A DNA stretch of 64,000 bases from Diabrotica undecimpunctata. Taxonomy: Eukaryota; Arthropoda; Insecta; Coleoptera; Chrysomelidae. The stretch lies in NCBI RefSeq assembly GCF_040954645.1, contig NC_092803.1:83555417-83619416 (forward strand), in the 5' to 3' direction. A program made the translations under genes and the position numbers. Shown piece after piece: positions 31,159-43,310 of the stretch. Position 1 is the stretch's first letter. Every line of letters starts with the position of its first letter. The notes below the pieces were generated by a model. That model was not told the DNA's origin. It did no database searches and worked only from the letters and a program-made list of their open reading frames with translations.

Positions 31159-31600
31159 ATGTCGGGGTCCTTCATGATGCTTCCAGAAAAAAATTTTAAA
31201 ACACATTTTTTTGCCGATGACAAATTAATACTTAATTACAAGTGGGTTAGGAATTCATTTCAAATTACACCCGAAGGGCTCTCTACTGCTGAAGAAGAAA
31301 CCGTCGTAGACTTCACGGCAAATGCCGAAATCAACAAACAACTTAATAATACAACACTCTTTAAATTTTGGGCAGGGGTAAATGATGAGTTTTCTGCACT
31401 GAAAACCAGAGCTTTTCGTATACTATTACCGTTTTTAACATCCTACCTTTGCGAAACAGGATTTTCCACGATTTGGAAGACCAAATACAGATCGCAGCTA
31501 AATATATAAAAAGATCCGGAAGCGTCTATTTCTAATTTTACACCCTGTTTCGATAAACTTGGCTCTCCAAAATAGGCCTAAGGAAGTCACTAATACATAT
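31159..31600 (+). pseudogene. hAT-family transposase C-terminal (dimerisation) fragment
   Basis: The plus frame ends with FKFWAGVNDEFSALKTRAFR, ILLPFLTSYLCETGFSTIW and KTKYRSQLNI before a stop. Past the stop the same frame continues with NFTPCFDKLGSPK. This is the C-terminal hAT dimerisation region of the ZBED5/SCAND3-like kind. The N-terminal BED finger and RNase H-like core are not recognisable upstream. A run of 18 C at 31772-31789 lies downstream. Confidence 0.75.
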
Positions 31601-31771
31601 TAAACTTGTTCATAATTTAGCATTGATAAGTTTATGTGTAGCAATATTACAGTGCTCTTTATAAGTGTACCTATTATATCAGTATTCATGTGTATTTTAT
31701 TTTGTAACAATTCTGTTTTGCTTTGGTTTTTAGTTAATTAGTTAATTTTTTTTTTTTCGGACATGCTCACG

Positions 31772-31789
31772 CCCCCCCCCCCCCCCCCC
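31772..31789. repeat. Poly-C run (18 C)
   Basis: Homopolymer of 18 cytosines in AT-rich surroundings, downstream of the hAT fragment. Its length may be uncertain in an assembly. Confidence 0.9.
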
Positions 31790-31975
31790 TCCTAAAGAGG
31801 GAGCCCTACGCGGCCTACAGAGAATCACTGAGTTACATAGTTACTCCATGTTTAAAAATTTCTAGTTCATCAATGATAGCTTTTTCTTTATTATCTACAA
31901 GGATATTAGTGGTTTTAGAATCTACTAGAATATTAGTTGCTACTGACAATTTTACGAAAATTCTTATGTACATAG

Positions 31976-32332
31976 TGTTACGTAAAAATATGAGTCATAG
32001 TTTTAACCTGTTAACATGTTTTTATTCTAATATGTTTTAGAATTTACGAGAGACTTCGATTTACCTGAGCGACCTTCCAGAACCGATGCGAGGGAAATCC
32101 AGTTTGCCTTTACCGTTTCGCCATCGAAGGTTTTAGAGTTTTCGAGATAACGGCACTGGTATATAATAACGGAACTTTATTTGGAAGGGACAGTTAATTC
32201 TCAAGACCCGCGCTCGCGAATTTGTTACGTACGGATATATATAAATTATTGTCAGATAAGTTAATATAAATAAAGAAATAAATTAAATCCGTAAGTGTTA
32301 TAAATATTGAACCTTTTAATAAATTCACAACA
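31976..32332 (+). repeat. Gypsy-B 5' LTR
   Basis: 357 bp, TGTTACGTAAAAATATGAGT to TTCACAACA. The following bases AATGGTGGCAGAAGTGAG contain the likely primer-binding site starting TGG. Confidence 0.95.
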
Positions 32333-32408
32333 AATGGTGGCAGAAGTGAGATCGAACATAAATTAGACTTATAATAATAATACAAGTGAATATTTGTAAA
32401 TTGTGAAA

Positions 32409-33734
32409 ATGACGACGATTTATGAGCTGACAGTGACTAATTTAAGAAGACATCTTGAAGACAGAGAATTAGCTTCTACCGGAAAAAAGGCTGAGTTAGT
32501 CCAACGACTAAAGAACGCTTTGCTAGAAGAAGGACTAGATCCAGAGACTTATATATTTAAAGATGCTGTCCTCTCGTCGATTTCGAAAGTTTCTGGTGAT
32601 GTAGCCAAAGTTTCCGGTGATGTAGCCAAAATTTCTGGTGACATCGCATCATTAGAGAACAAAGTTTCTGACGATATTTCAAAAGTTTCTTCTGATGTAG
32701 CCAAAGTTTCCGGCGACATCGCTTCGTTGGAAGACAAAGTTTCTAACGAGATTTCTTCGCTGGAAAGCAAAGTCTCTGCTAACATCTCTTCGGAAATCTC
32801 TAAAGTCACTTCTGAGATGTCTGCCCTGGACGATAGAATATCTTCGTTAAAAAACCAAGTTGCTGCTGATATGTTGGCCTTCGAAGAAAAGATATGGAAA
32901 GAGATGGAAAAGAAGATGGAGGAAACAGGGACAGCAGAGAGAGGTAACAATCCGATTACAGTGGAGATAAAAGAAGACGAGACGAAATGTAAGTTGGAGA
33001 CACGGCCGAAATTTGAAGGAAGTGGAGGTTCTATTCATGTTAAAGTCCCAACTTTCGACGGAAAATCATCATGGAACAACTACATGAAACAGTTCGAATC
33101 AGCCGCAAGAGCGAATGGATGGTCTGAAAAAGAAAAGGCTGTAAACCTGACTATCGCTCTTCGAGGAGATGCCTTAGATGTGCTTCAGACCATAGCCGTA
33201 GAGGAGACCGATGATTTCGAACAACTAAAGAAGAGGTTAAATATGCGATATGGCCACGAACATTTGGAGCATGTATATCAGTCGCAGCTTAAAAATCGTA
33301 GACAGAAGAAAGAGGAGGCTCTTCAAGAATATGAGGTAGATATTGCCAGATTAGTACGATATGCTTATCCAACAGCTCCCGAAGACATGATGGAAAAATT
33401 GGCCGTTCAAACGTTTATTGATGGTCTTCGTGATCATGAAATGCAGAGAACACTGCGATTAGCTCGTCACAAGACGCTGGTTGATGTCCTATCCGCCGCC
33501 CTCGAATACGAGTCAGCTACGCAGGCCTCTGGCGGGTACAGTAAAGTTAGGACTGTAAAAGAGGAAGGAGATGAAGATAAACTTGACCAGCTCGTTAATA
33601 TGATGAAAAGCATGACATACAAGAAAACGAAAACCATCAGATGCTGGAATTGTGGCGAAATAGGACACGTACGAAGCTCCTGTAAGCACCCTAGGTACGA
33701 CGCAAATCAAGAAACTCACCACCAGGAAAACTAG
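32409..33734 (+). CDS. Gypsy-B Gag: SAP-like domain, coiled-coil repeats, CCHC knuckle
   Basis: The ATG at 32409 opens an intact frame of 441 residues. Residues 5-45 ([28 protein letters not shown]) match the SAP motif. A long coiled coil follows, built of short near-repeats ([19 protein letters not shown] and so on), encoded by repeated 21-bp units near 32589-32720. A capsid-like segment ([17 protein letters not shown]) and a CCHC knuckle [14 protein letters not shown] close to the C-terminus complete it. Gag assembles particles and binds the genomic RNA. A SAP domain could help reach chromatin, which is an inference. This Gag is intact, unlike the Pol of the same copy. Confidence 0.92.
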   Translation: MTTIYELTVTNLRRHLEDRELASTGKKAELVQRLKNALLEEGLDPETYIFKDAVLSSISKVSGDVAKVSGDVAKISGDIASLENKVSDDISKVSSDVAKVSGDIASLEDKVSNEISSLESKVSANISSEISKVTSEMSALDDRISSLKNQVAADMLAFEEKIWKEMEKKMEETGTAERGNNPITVEIKEDETKCKLETRPKFEGSGGSIHVKVPTFDGKSSWNNYMKQFESAARANGWSEKEKAVNLTIALRGDALDVLQTIAVEETDDFEQLKKRLNMRYGHEHLEHVYQSQLKNRRQKKEEALQEYEVDIARLVRYAYPTAPEDMMEKLAVQTFIDGLRDHEMQRTLRLARHKTLVDVLSAALEYESATQASGGYSKVRTVKEEGDEDKLDQLVNMMKSMTYKKTKTIRCWNCGEIGHVRSSCKHPRYDANQETHHQEN

Positions 33735-33743
33735 AACGGGTCG
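33725..33743 (+). promoter_or_regulatory. Candidate gag-pol frameshift site, Gypsy-B
   Basis: Gag ends GAA AAC TAG. Pol reads in the -1 frame through GGA AAA CTA GAA CGG and stays open into the protease. The 19-nt string is identical to the one in Gypsy-A. Confidence 0.55.
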
Positions 33744-36700
33744 GCTTTAGGGGAGCAGCTTCGACCCGGAACTTTTCCAAAGATCCTCTTATACTAATAG
33801 CTTCTTTGAAATGTCGTGAGGATAGTGTATATGTAGATGGAGACATAAATGGTAAAAAGCATACGTTGTTGGTGGATACCGGAGCGACCAGAACCATTAT
33901 ACGCCCGACAGTTATAAACAGCCGAAAGAAACTGTTACCAACGAGGTTGCGACTTCGGACCGCTACAGGTGAAAATGCTAACATTCATGGAGAAATCCAG
34001 GTACAATTGGGAATTGGAGCAGAAAAGTTCGTCCATACTGTTATAGTTGCTGACATCGAAGAGGATGTTATATTAGGAATGGACGTAATGAATATGCATG
34101 GATTCCAATTGGATTTTAAGAATAAGGTAATCAAAGTTGGCAACGAGGAGGTATTTCTCCATCCACATAATGACAACACTGTGCAAGCAGCCAAAACAGA
34201 AGATACAGTCGTGCCTGCGAGAAGCGAAACGATCATAGTAGCGCGACTACAGGGAATTGTAGACGAAGGGACACCTGTTATGATGGAGCCTTGGAACCAC
34301 GACGATGAGGTTGGCCGTGGAATCATAATTGGAAAGGAATTGGTGACTTCGGCTAAAGAAATTCCTGTGAGACTTATCAATGTTAACGACTACCCAGTGA
34401 CCATAAAGAAAGAGACAAAAGTAGGAACTTGTGTACCTGTGACATCCATAATCCGTCAGGCGACAACATCTGATAATTCCAACGATAAATTCGACCAAAT
34501 GGTTGCAGTTGCAGGACAGTCTCTAAATCAGATGGAGAAAAGGAAATTAAGGGAATTTCTTCGGCAGTATCGTGATATTTTCGTACCGAAAGGAGGAAAG
34601 ACGGGAAGAACTACGGTTGTTAAGCATAAAATTGATACTGGTAATGCTAAGCCAATTCGTCAAACAGCTCGACGATTACCACAGGCGAAAAGAGAGGAAG
34701 CTGAAACGATTGTTCAGGAAATGAAGAAAGACGGGGTGATAGAACCTTCTACGAGCCCATGGGTCTCTCCGGTGGTCCTGGTTAAGAAGAAAGACGGAAC
34801 GACGAGGTTCTGTGTGGATTACCGTTTGCTGAACAACGTTACCAAGAAAGATAGTTATCCTCTGCCTCGGATCGATGACACATTGGACACATTGGCTGGA
34901 AGTAAATAAAGTAGATAAAGTAGTAGATAAAGCTGGCAGTAGATAAAGAAAAGACAGCCTTCACCACAGGATCTGGATTGTGGCAATTCAACGTTATGCC
35001 ATTTGGACTCTGTAATGCTCCTGCGACATTTGAGAGGCTTATGGAAAATGTGTTGAGAGGGTTATCTTGGAAAACATGCCTGGTTTATTTAGATGACATA
35101 ATCGTCTTGGGGGAGACATTCGAAGATCATTTGAGGAATTTAGAAAACGTTTTTAATCGACTTAAAGCTGCCCAATTGATGCTAAACCCCAAGAAGTGCC
35201 AGCTATTTCAAGGTAAAGTCAATTATCTGGGTCATATAGTCAGTAAAGAAGGAGTGGCCGTGGATAAGGGAAAAATCGATTCCATTAAGGAATGGCCAAA
35301 ACCAACTGACAAACATCAAGTGAGAAGTTTTCTTGGACTATGTACTTACTACCGGAGGTTTATTAAGAAGTTTGCAGATATCGCTAAGCCATTAACGCGA
35401 CTTACAGAGGAATCAAGAGAATACTGCTGGGATATAGACTGCCAAAATGCCTTTGAAACGTTGAAAAAGCATTTAATAACAGCACCAATTTTGGGGTATC
35501 CACTGCCAGAAGGAGAGTTCATCTTAGATACGGATGCAAGTAATGTGGGAATTGGAGGAGTGCTGTCTCAGATTCAAGGAGGACAGGAACGAGTCCTCGG
35601 ATAGTTTAGTAAAGTTCTTTCAAAACCAGAACGGAATTATTGCGTCACGAGAAGAGAACTTCTGGCAGTAGTGAAATCAGTAGAGCACTTCTATCAATAT
35701 CTCTATGGCAGAAAGTTTCTAATCCGAACCGACCATGCCGCCCTTAAGTGGTTGATGCAGTTTAAGAATCCAGAGGGTCAGATAGCCAGGTGGATCGAAC
35801 GACTCCAAGAATACGATTTTAAGATTGAGCACCGGGCCGGAGTTAGCCACAGAAACGCTGATTCTCTTTCCAGAAGGCCATGCCCAGCAGAGTGTTCCCA
35901 CTGCAACAAAACGGAATCCAAGGAAGCAGCAGTGCTAAGAACGACGATTGTCAACGACGACTGGACGCCTACTAAGATAAGGGAAGAACAAGAGAGAGAT
36001 CCAGTTATACAGAAAATCCGAAAATGGAAAGAGGAAAGCCGTCGACCACCTTGGCAGGAAATATCAAACCTATGCTCAGTAGTTAAGACGTATTGGGCCC
36101 AGTGGGACTCATTTATCATCGAAGATGGCTTGCTTAAACGAGTCCTGGAAAATGATGACGGTTCAGAGAAGAGAAGACAGTTGGTGATCCCAAAGAGCAG
36201 AATAGCCGAAGTACTTCGTCAGCTACACGACAGTCCATCGGGAGGGCATTTTGGTGTAAGGAAAACCCTTCAGCGAATTCGGGAACGGTTTTATTAAATG
36301 AACAGTTCCGACGACGTAAAAGACTGGTGTAAGAAATGTACTATTTGTGCTACGAGTAACGGGCCTCACCGAAAAAGGAGAGCTCCTATGAGACAATATA
36401 ATGTTGGAAGCCCGTTTGAAAGAATAGCTTTGGACATCGCTGGGCCATTTCCAGAAAGTGAAAATGGAGGCAAGTACATGTTGGTAGTAATGGATTACTT
36501 TACTAAGTGGGTCGAGATTTACGCACTTCCCGACCAGAAGGCCGCCACCGTTGCAGATAAGTTGATCCAAGAATATATCAGCCGATTTGGAGTGCCTTTG
36601 GAGATACATAGTGACCAAGGCAGGAACTTCGAAAGCGATCTATTCCAAGGAATATGTGATAGACTAGGCATGAAGAAAACAAGAACTACAGCATATCATC

Positions 36701-37968
36701 CGCAATCTGATGGTATGGTAGAGCGGATGAATAGGACAGTTGGCAAGTATTTGACAAAGATGGTGTCCGATCATCAGCGAGACTGGGACCAATATCTTCC
36801 GTTCTTCACAATGGCCTACAGATCTGCTGTGAACGAATCAACAGGCCAGACACCAGCCAAAGTCCTATTCGGACGCGAAATGCGACTACCTTGTGATCTC
36901 GAGTTTGGATGTCGACCTGGAGAAGATGTAGCAGGTGAAGATTATGTGATCGAATTACGAAGAAGAATGGACGATGTACATGAGTTGGTCCGTTCCCACC
37001 TTCAGATCGCTAGCGACCGAATGAAGAAACGGTACGATACACAAGCCGAAAAGGGTTGCTTTAAGAAGAACGACAAAGTATGGCTCTATAATCCCAAGAA
37101 GCGAAAAGGTTGTGCTCCCAAATTGCAGCAGTTTTGGGAAGGCCCATACCTAATTATGGAGAAGATCAACGATGTCATCTACCGAATAAGCAAGATTCCG
37201 AGGGGAAAGCCGATGATAGTACACCATAACCGGTTGGCGTCTTTCGAAGGTGACCACGACGTAGATGAAGAAGTGGAAGTAAACCAAGTCCACGATGTGT
37301 CTGACCTCACGTTTGAGGAATTCATGGGTGCCTATGGAGGTACCGGTAAAGCGAGACATGGTGTTACCACTGAAGAAAAGCAAGATCTACTCGCGCTCCC
37401 CGATGACTACTCGCTGGCCCTTACCATCCCGGCCAGTATTAAAGACGCACCAGGGTTGGCATCCGTCTTTCGAAGGAAGTTTGGTCGAGTTGCAGAACTT
37501 CAATACCAGGTGCCAGCTCCCGGTAAAACCTTGAAACTCCAAGATGTATCACGTTACCTTTTCTACCTGGTAACAAAAGACACTGCCCGTGACCAACCTA
37601 CCTACCGAGATGTATGGGAAGCCTTACTTCAATTGAGAGGGCACGTACTAGAGTCCGACGTGCAAAAGTTAGCCATGCCAAAGTTGGAGTGCCGCCAATT
37701 AGATTGGAGGGTTATCCGAAATATGGTGGAGGAGATCTTTAAAGACACCGAAGTCCAGGTGTTAGTCTGTTGCAATCCGCATAGTTACTGGTGCGGAGAG
37801 AAAACCGTCCCTTGTCATTTTTATACAACTGGAAGTTGTAAAAGAGGGTCCAGTTGCCGATACCAGCATACCGTTCCAGTTCTAGTCCCGACAAGGTTCC
37901 AGGAGGAACCATCTTTTGAGAGGGGGGCAATGTTACGTAAAAATATGAGTCATAGTTTTAACCTGTAA
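33726..37968 (+). pseudogene. Gypsy-B Pol with C-terminal macrodomain and CCCH finger (three lesions)
   Basis: Protease (VDTGATRTI) and the start of the reverse transcriptase run to 34909. There the catalytic motif A region (LDLKSGYWQ in Gypsy-A) is replaced by copies of GTAGATAAAG (34911-34948), with stops and a shift. The second part, 34978-35604, has YLDD intact and RNase H LDTDAS, and ends at a TAG where Gypsy-A has Tyr. The third part, 35671-36297, ends at a TAA where Gypsy-A has Trp. From 36298 the frame is open for 556 codons: integrase with D46, D106 (HSDQG) and E142, then the macrodomain (residues about 355-492) and a C-X7-C-X5-C-X3-H finger (506-524). It ends inside the 3' LTR. Lys427 matches TARG1 Lys84. 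The loop holding TARG1 Asp125 is shortened and has no clear counterpart. Confidence 0.9.
37913..37930 (+). promoter_or_regulatory. Gypsy-B polypurine tract
   Basis: TTTTGAGAGGGGGGCAA directly before the 3' LTR, and also coding within the macrodomain-CCCH frame. Confidence 0.8.
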
Positions 37969-38287
37969 ACATGTTTTTATTCTAATATGTTTTAGAATTT
38001 ACGAGAGACTTCGATTTACCTGAGCGACCTTCCAGAACCGATGCGAGGGAAATCCAGTTTGCCTTTATCGTTTCGCCATCGAAGGTTTTAGAGTTTTCGA
38101 GATAACGGCACTGGTATATAATAACGGAACTTTATTTGGAAGGGACAGTTAATTCTCAAGACCCGCGCTCGCGAATTTGTTACGTACGGATATATATAAA
38201 TTATTGTCAGATAAGTTAATATAAATAAAGAAATAAATTAAATCCGTAAGTGTTATAAATATTGAACCTTTTAATAAATTCACAACA
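37931..38287 (+). repeat. Gypsy-B 3' LTR
   Basis: 357 bp. I see two substitutions relative to 31976-32332 (CCTGTAAAC versus CCTGTTAAC, and TTATCG versus TTACCG). Confidence 0.95.
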
Positions 38288-38291
38288 ATAG

Positions 38292-38985
38292 TACATCTTA
38301 TGCTTCTTTGATAATGACAATGAAAATAATATCACAATAGACAACTATACTATCGAACGAGTGGATGCCTTTACATATCTCGGCACAGAAATCAATCAGA
38401 AGAACTCCGTAAGTAGCGAAATTAATGCACGTATTTCCAGCGGGAATCGTACATACTATGCTAATAAAAGATTGATGACATCGAAATTATTAGACAAAAG
38501 AACCAAAATGACTATCTACAGAACACTGATTAGACCCGTAGTAACCTATGGATGTGAAACTTGGGTAATGACGAAAAAAGATGAAGCCCAACTCAGGACA
38601 TTCGAGAGAAAAATACTGAGGAAAGTATATGGCCCGGTACAAGAGGAAGATGGCACATGGAGAATCAGGAGAAACGACGAGGTTAATGAGTTAAATGAAG
38701 GTTATGACATTGTAAGATTTGTGAAAAGTCAAAGACTGTCATGGCTGGGACATGTGCAGAGACAAAACGATGCAAAAACAACAAAGAAAATGTTACAATG
38801 GAAGCCCATAGGAAGGCGAAAAAAAGGAAGGCCCAGAACGAGATGGTTGGATGACGTGGAAGACGACCTGAAAACAATGAACATAAGACAATGGAGAAGA
38901 AGGGCACAAGAGAGATCTGAATGGAAGGACATAGCCAGACAGGCAAAGACCCATCCAGGGTTATGAGGCCAAAAGAAGAAGAAGA
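38292..38985 (+). pseudogene. Non-LTR retrotransposon C-terminal part, well preserved
   Basis: An open frame of about 220 codons ends at the TGA at 38964-38966. It starts in the region after the reverse transcriptase palm: FTYLGTEINQKNSVSSEINA, TIYRTLIRPVVTYGCETW, AQLRTFERKILRKVYGPV, SWLGHVQRQ, GRRKKGRPRTRWLDDVEDDL, and a tail ending AKTHPGL. The stop is followed by a GAAGAAGAAG tail, typical of elements with a microsatellite 3' end. The left part is missing: Gypsy-B was inserted just before it, and no matching palm is found on the other side. Confidence 0.85.
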
Positions 38986-39855
38986 ATATAATCTACGTTG
39001 ATTTATAAAGTGTTACTAGCATATTGTATCATAGGGAAAAATCAAACGACCTGTCCCCTCAATTCCCGTACGAGATTTGATCTACCTTCTTTACCTATTT
39101 TAGCATTAAAATCTCATATTATGTACCTATGTTATATCGTTGGATTTTAAGCTTTTTAATATTCCAATAAGCTTAATTTACAGAATTATGACTTTGCTAT
39201 TGTACTATATTTTAGCAGTAGCACAATATATTTGTACTGGGTTAATAGTAAATGGTGAAGCGCGTAGCTATAAAACCAATATTTTTTCGCTTATTAGCAT
39301 AGGCCAAAGTTAAGTACATATTCCTCGATATCTGTTATTACGAAAATGTCTACTCCACTTCTATGCTATAGTTGTTATCGCTCCCGCAGTAATATACCAT
39401 ATTTGTGTCTCCGTGTTCCTGAGCTAGAGCATCGTAATTTGTTTACACCCTCGATTGAGAAGTTTAAGCGTTTAGTCTACTGAACAAGATTTACAAATTT
39501 TCCGGAATCATAGAGGTTCCTAACATTTCAGATGTCTATCCTTAGAATGGATTTTGGTATTTTTAGCCTGGGGATTCTTGACACCTCTTGCCCACCAAAG
39601 GACCGCCCGGGACTAAGGGCTGTAATATTTCCCCTGCCATAGCAGTACGCAGTTTTCTACATGATAATGTCATGAGATTGAATTTTGTTTTCAAAGCTTC
39701 ATGTTTTACTGGTACGTTAATATAGCAAAAGCCAATATCATTAATTGTAGGGAGTTTTCGCCTTACAAACATACAGTTTATTAAGTAAAAAGTTCATCAA
39801 ATACCTAGCCAGGTCCAAGTAGTCAACAGAGTACTCTTTTACTCATTACACTTAC
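38986..39855. other. Intron DNA, nothing recognised
   Basis: No supported gene or repeat. A GC-rich patch at about 39575-39650 is unexplained. Confidence 0.4.
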
Positions 39856-40043
39856 CATTAAACGTATTTTTAAAGGATTCACTAAACTCATCATAGTTCT
39901 TTTCAAGTAACAAGTGAACATGATCCTTGATATCGTCCATATACCCTACACTGTCGCTGTAGACTTTTTTGCCATTATCTCTTAACTGATTGACACCCAC
40001 CTTTATTCCATGAGTAGTGGCGAAAGCACTAACAATTCCAAAT
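39856..40043 (-). CDS. Prominin-like gene, exon 2 of those visible (end of TM2, extracellular loop)
   Basis: 188 bp with acceptor GTTTTGTTTTCAG and donor GTAAGTGTAATG on the minus strand. The first base completes the Leu codon begun in exon 57217-57478 (TT|A). The encoded part starts FGIVSAFATTHGIKVGVNQL, the outer end of the second membrane segment plus the first residues of the loop. It goes on with a charged helix (SVGYMDDIKDHVHLLLEKNY) that resembles the corresponding prominin region, where TM2 is followed by residues of the pattern GFVANHQVR and a long helical loop. It ends in phase 1 (AAT G). Confidence 0.85.
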
Positions 40044-43000
40044 CTGAAAACAAAACAATCTTAATTAATAAACACAAACTTACTATGAAAACTCGGGTTA
40101 GTAACTACGTTACGAGGCTAAAAAACTGCTTAGTCGCTTTGATTATTTTGTTTAGTACTCGAGGTTGTGTTCTTTCCACAATTAGTAGGGCATCAATGAT
40201 TCAATATATAGAATTGAATATTAAACCTACTACCCTGCGACAAAATTTGTTGATTATATTCGTTTTTTGCATTCAGTTTTATTTAAACAAAAGTTTACTG
40301 TTTGTCGATTTAATGAACAAATGTAACACTCTGATATAGATTATTTTCTCATACAGATTTTAATATAAGTATAACTTAAGCAAAAAATGTGTAATGACAC
40401 TTATTCGTTTTCAACAGATCAAATATAGAAGGATTGGATGGAAGAAAATATTTATCACTTTAGTGAGTTTTAATATTATGCATTTTTCCTATATTCTGTC
40501 ATCTTGGGCTTGATAGCTCAGCACATCATTATAAATTCAAAAATGTGTGCGAAACACTAGAGCAATGATCGGCAAATGGTGGACTGCGGTTTAACTCCGG
40601 ACCGCGGAAAGTCGAAAACTGGACAGCCAAAAATATTTTAATATTGCAATAACATAATTTATAAATACAATTTTTAAAGCCTTTTCCTACGTTTGATTGC
40701 CACCGTAGAGTTAGAAATACTGCCGCCGCCGCTTAGCTTAGGTATTCACGCGTAGAGTTGGCACCACTGCCACCTCGCCGATATTAGCCAGCCAGAGCCA
40801 GGGCACTCAGGGCAGTCTGAGCTACCACAAATAGTAGTGTCAGTGGAATAGGACGGGGGGAGAGTGATTTGCATGGGCCCAGCCGTTCGTAATGGCAACG
40901 GCGCTACTAGTCACGTTAGGTGGGGGGTATGACATAGCAAGAGACGTATGACGTTGATGTAAGTCCTCCTGTTATGGTTTTACTAGTTTTGGATATTTAC
41001 CCAAATAATGATTATACTATACAATGTTTTCCAAAAAAAAACAAAGATTGTAGCAATTTCGACCAATGTGATTGTAGCAACTTATTTCTAAAGAATTATG
41101 GGTATATATCGAAAAAAAAATGGTAGGCGATAGTAGTAGGAGATAAAAACAGTATACATTAATTTTTATATATCTAATAAACATTGCTAAAAGAGAAGAA
41201 GGTACAATACCAAAATGGTATAGTATTCCAAATCGAAAAAATCAAGAATATTTTTTGTTGATGGGTGAGTTAAAGTTGGACAAAAGGCTATTAAACATCC
41301 TCAGGATTAGGAGTTTATTTTTACAAGCACCAGATAAGAATAGCACCTAGTTATACCAAACTTTTGTTAGTAAATACAAACTCGATACTATTTTGTACAT
41401 TTTGCTTCTGTAGTTAAATTACCTTTAAATCTTAACATTCTTAACCAACATGAATGTTTTATTTATATACCACATATATTTTAAAACTCTTAACTCTTAT
41501 AATTGTTTTCCTAAAATTTGTCTTATTTTATAAAAAAAGTCAATGCACTCTTAATTCTAATATTTTATTATTTTAGACTTTTTATGGACTTTGTGGCATT
41601 TTAAAATTCCTTGGTATATATTGAAATACTCCCGTATTTGTTAAAATACCGAAGAAGAAGAATATTAATAGTGTATTTCATTTCCTATCGTACGTATTAA
41701 AACACCAAAGTAATTTCAATCCTTTTTGCGTCGTTGAGGTCGATTATAAACCATTTTAGAGTTTGTTTATATTTCACAGACGCATATTCTTTGATCGAAA
41801 GCCGCTCGATATTGCGTTTCAAATAAACATCCATTTAGATCGCTGAGAAGGTTTTGCCGAAAAGGTCGGTGTCGGTCGCTGTCGGTTGCAGTTGCTTACA
41901 GTGTTAGTCAAAATTGTTCTTTAAATTTGTAATATCTTCGTTTTTCGTCCTTTGTCATGGAAATGTATATTGTGTCAGTTAATAGTTACAGTTAAAGTGA
42001 GGTTTTGAAAGATATCCACATGTTCCATTTTCTTGTTTTTTAAGAAGCTGAGTTTAAAGTTTGTGTTCCAGTGCCCCAATGTCAACCTCAAATTTGTATG
42101 TCCTAAGAAGCCGTTTCAAAATACTTTTCATAGTATCGAGATGAATTTGTTCGTGTGGCAGAAAGTGTAAGTCCAGTTCTACCCCCAGAAATTCCAGTGA
42201 AGTCTAGTTTTCATCCAAAGAAGTTTAAGTGCAATCCAGGTAACTTTTGTGTTTAAATTTTAAAGGAAAAATAAGAATAAACATTTTTATTAATAATTGC
42301 TTTCATAAGAGTTTGTAAAGATAATTTTTTATTTGTAATAATTTATTTCTGCTACAAATTATAGCCAGTAACAATAGTAAGTTTAGTATTATCCCCAACT
42401 CCTAGAGTTTGTAAACGGATAGGACATATTAAGTGTTTCTCTTTGTTATTTTTGTATTTACTTTTGTGACTGTTAATATATTATTTTTGTATTGTCTATT
42501 TTTGTAACTGTTTGTGGTGAGACAACAATAATTAAATGTTTAATTTTTGGCTAAACCATTTTGTTTGTTTCTCTTAACTAACTATCTAACCCCTTTTTTG
42601 AGTTTCATTTAAAAATACACATTTTTCATTTCTAATAATTATTTCAATAGTTACAACTAGTTGTAATCGTTACAATTAGGCATTTCAAAGCGACGTCCCA
42701 TTTTAAATAGATAGAGGACCTTCTTGTGTTTTGTCCATTTGTCTAGAAGACTCATGAAAGTACCTCTTTGTATCATTTTTTGTAGTTGTCCCAATCCTAC
42801 CCCCTTGCCATTCACTTATCCGCGACCCAGTTTCTCCAAATAAACCCTGAGCGCCGTTTGCATGTTTCGTTTATTTCGCTTACCCTATCTCCACCCCCAG
42901 TAACTTCTATTCCCAATTTTCAACCCCCCATAATAATATCCCATGTGGTAGACAAAATTATTCGTTACAACCTTCTACTTCTGTGAAGTGAAGCCATAGG

Positions 43001-43077
43001 ATGGATGGATACAATATTTCTGTTTTTCATACAACATTTCGGTACACTCACCCATACGTTACACACCATTCTAATTA
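40044..43077. other. Intron DNA, mostly unassigned
   Basis: First part of the 17.2-kb intron. Apart from the hAT-like end at 40558-40630 I see no coding signal. 40690-40990 is unusually GC-rich for this window and may be part of an unrecognised repeat. 41690-42250 has an LTR-like or UTR-like look but no partner. Confidence 0.35.
40558..40630. repeat. hAT-like terminal inverted repeat fragment
   Basis: The string AGCAATGATCGGCAAATGGT, followed by GACTGCGG and GGACCGCGGA, resembles the CAGTGATCGGCAAAC...CCCGCGG ends of hAT elements. The opposite end was not found. Confidence 0.45.
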
Positions 43078-43310
43078 GTGTTCAGAAAAACCTGTAGTCT
43101 GCCTACGAATGTACAGAACAAAATGGAACCGCTATACAACTTTGATGATTATTACATGGAACTAAAATACAGATTAAGGGTAGCCACAAAAGAGGTCAGA
43201 GAAACATTAACATGGTCTAAACACATTAGAAAGGAAGCATATGATGCGAAAATGGGTAAAATAACATATAAACTAGAAGACAAGCTATTAGTCAAGAACG
43301 ACTCGAATTT
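43078..43310 (+). pseudogene. Gypsy integrase C-terminal fragment
   Basis: The plus frame reads MEPLYNFDDYYMELKYRLRV, ATKEVRETLTWSKHIRKEAY and DAKMGKITYKLEDKLLVKND. This is the stretch between the integrase core and its C-terminal domain in Gypsy Pol, typically YDDYxxELRxRLxxxxxxAR...KxYYD...GDKVLL. It has no flanking LTR that I can identify and differs from all three full-length elements in the window. Confidence 0.7.

Larger units (their letters stand above)
31976..38287 (+). mobile_element. Gypsy-B: full-length but defective Ty3/Gypsy element with Pol-macrodomain-CCCH fusion
   Basis: Two 357-bp LTRs differ at about two positions, and an ATAG target duplication flanks the element (31972-31975 and 38288-38291). 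The layout matches Gypsy-A: Gag with SAP-like domain, coiled coil and CCHC; Pol; then a macrodomain and CCCH finger fused in frame after the integrase. Three lesions disrupt Pol (34904-34950, 35602-35604, 36295-36297). LTR sequence, LTR length and bases after the 5' LTR all differ from Gypsy-A, so these are separate families of one lineage. Confidence 0.95.

Noticed and set aside
33985..36618. Minus-strand frames opposite Gypsy-B Pol
   Set aside because: Antisense shadows of a clear Pol coding region.
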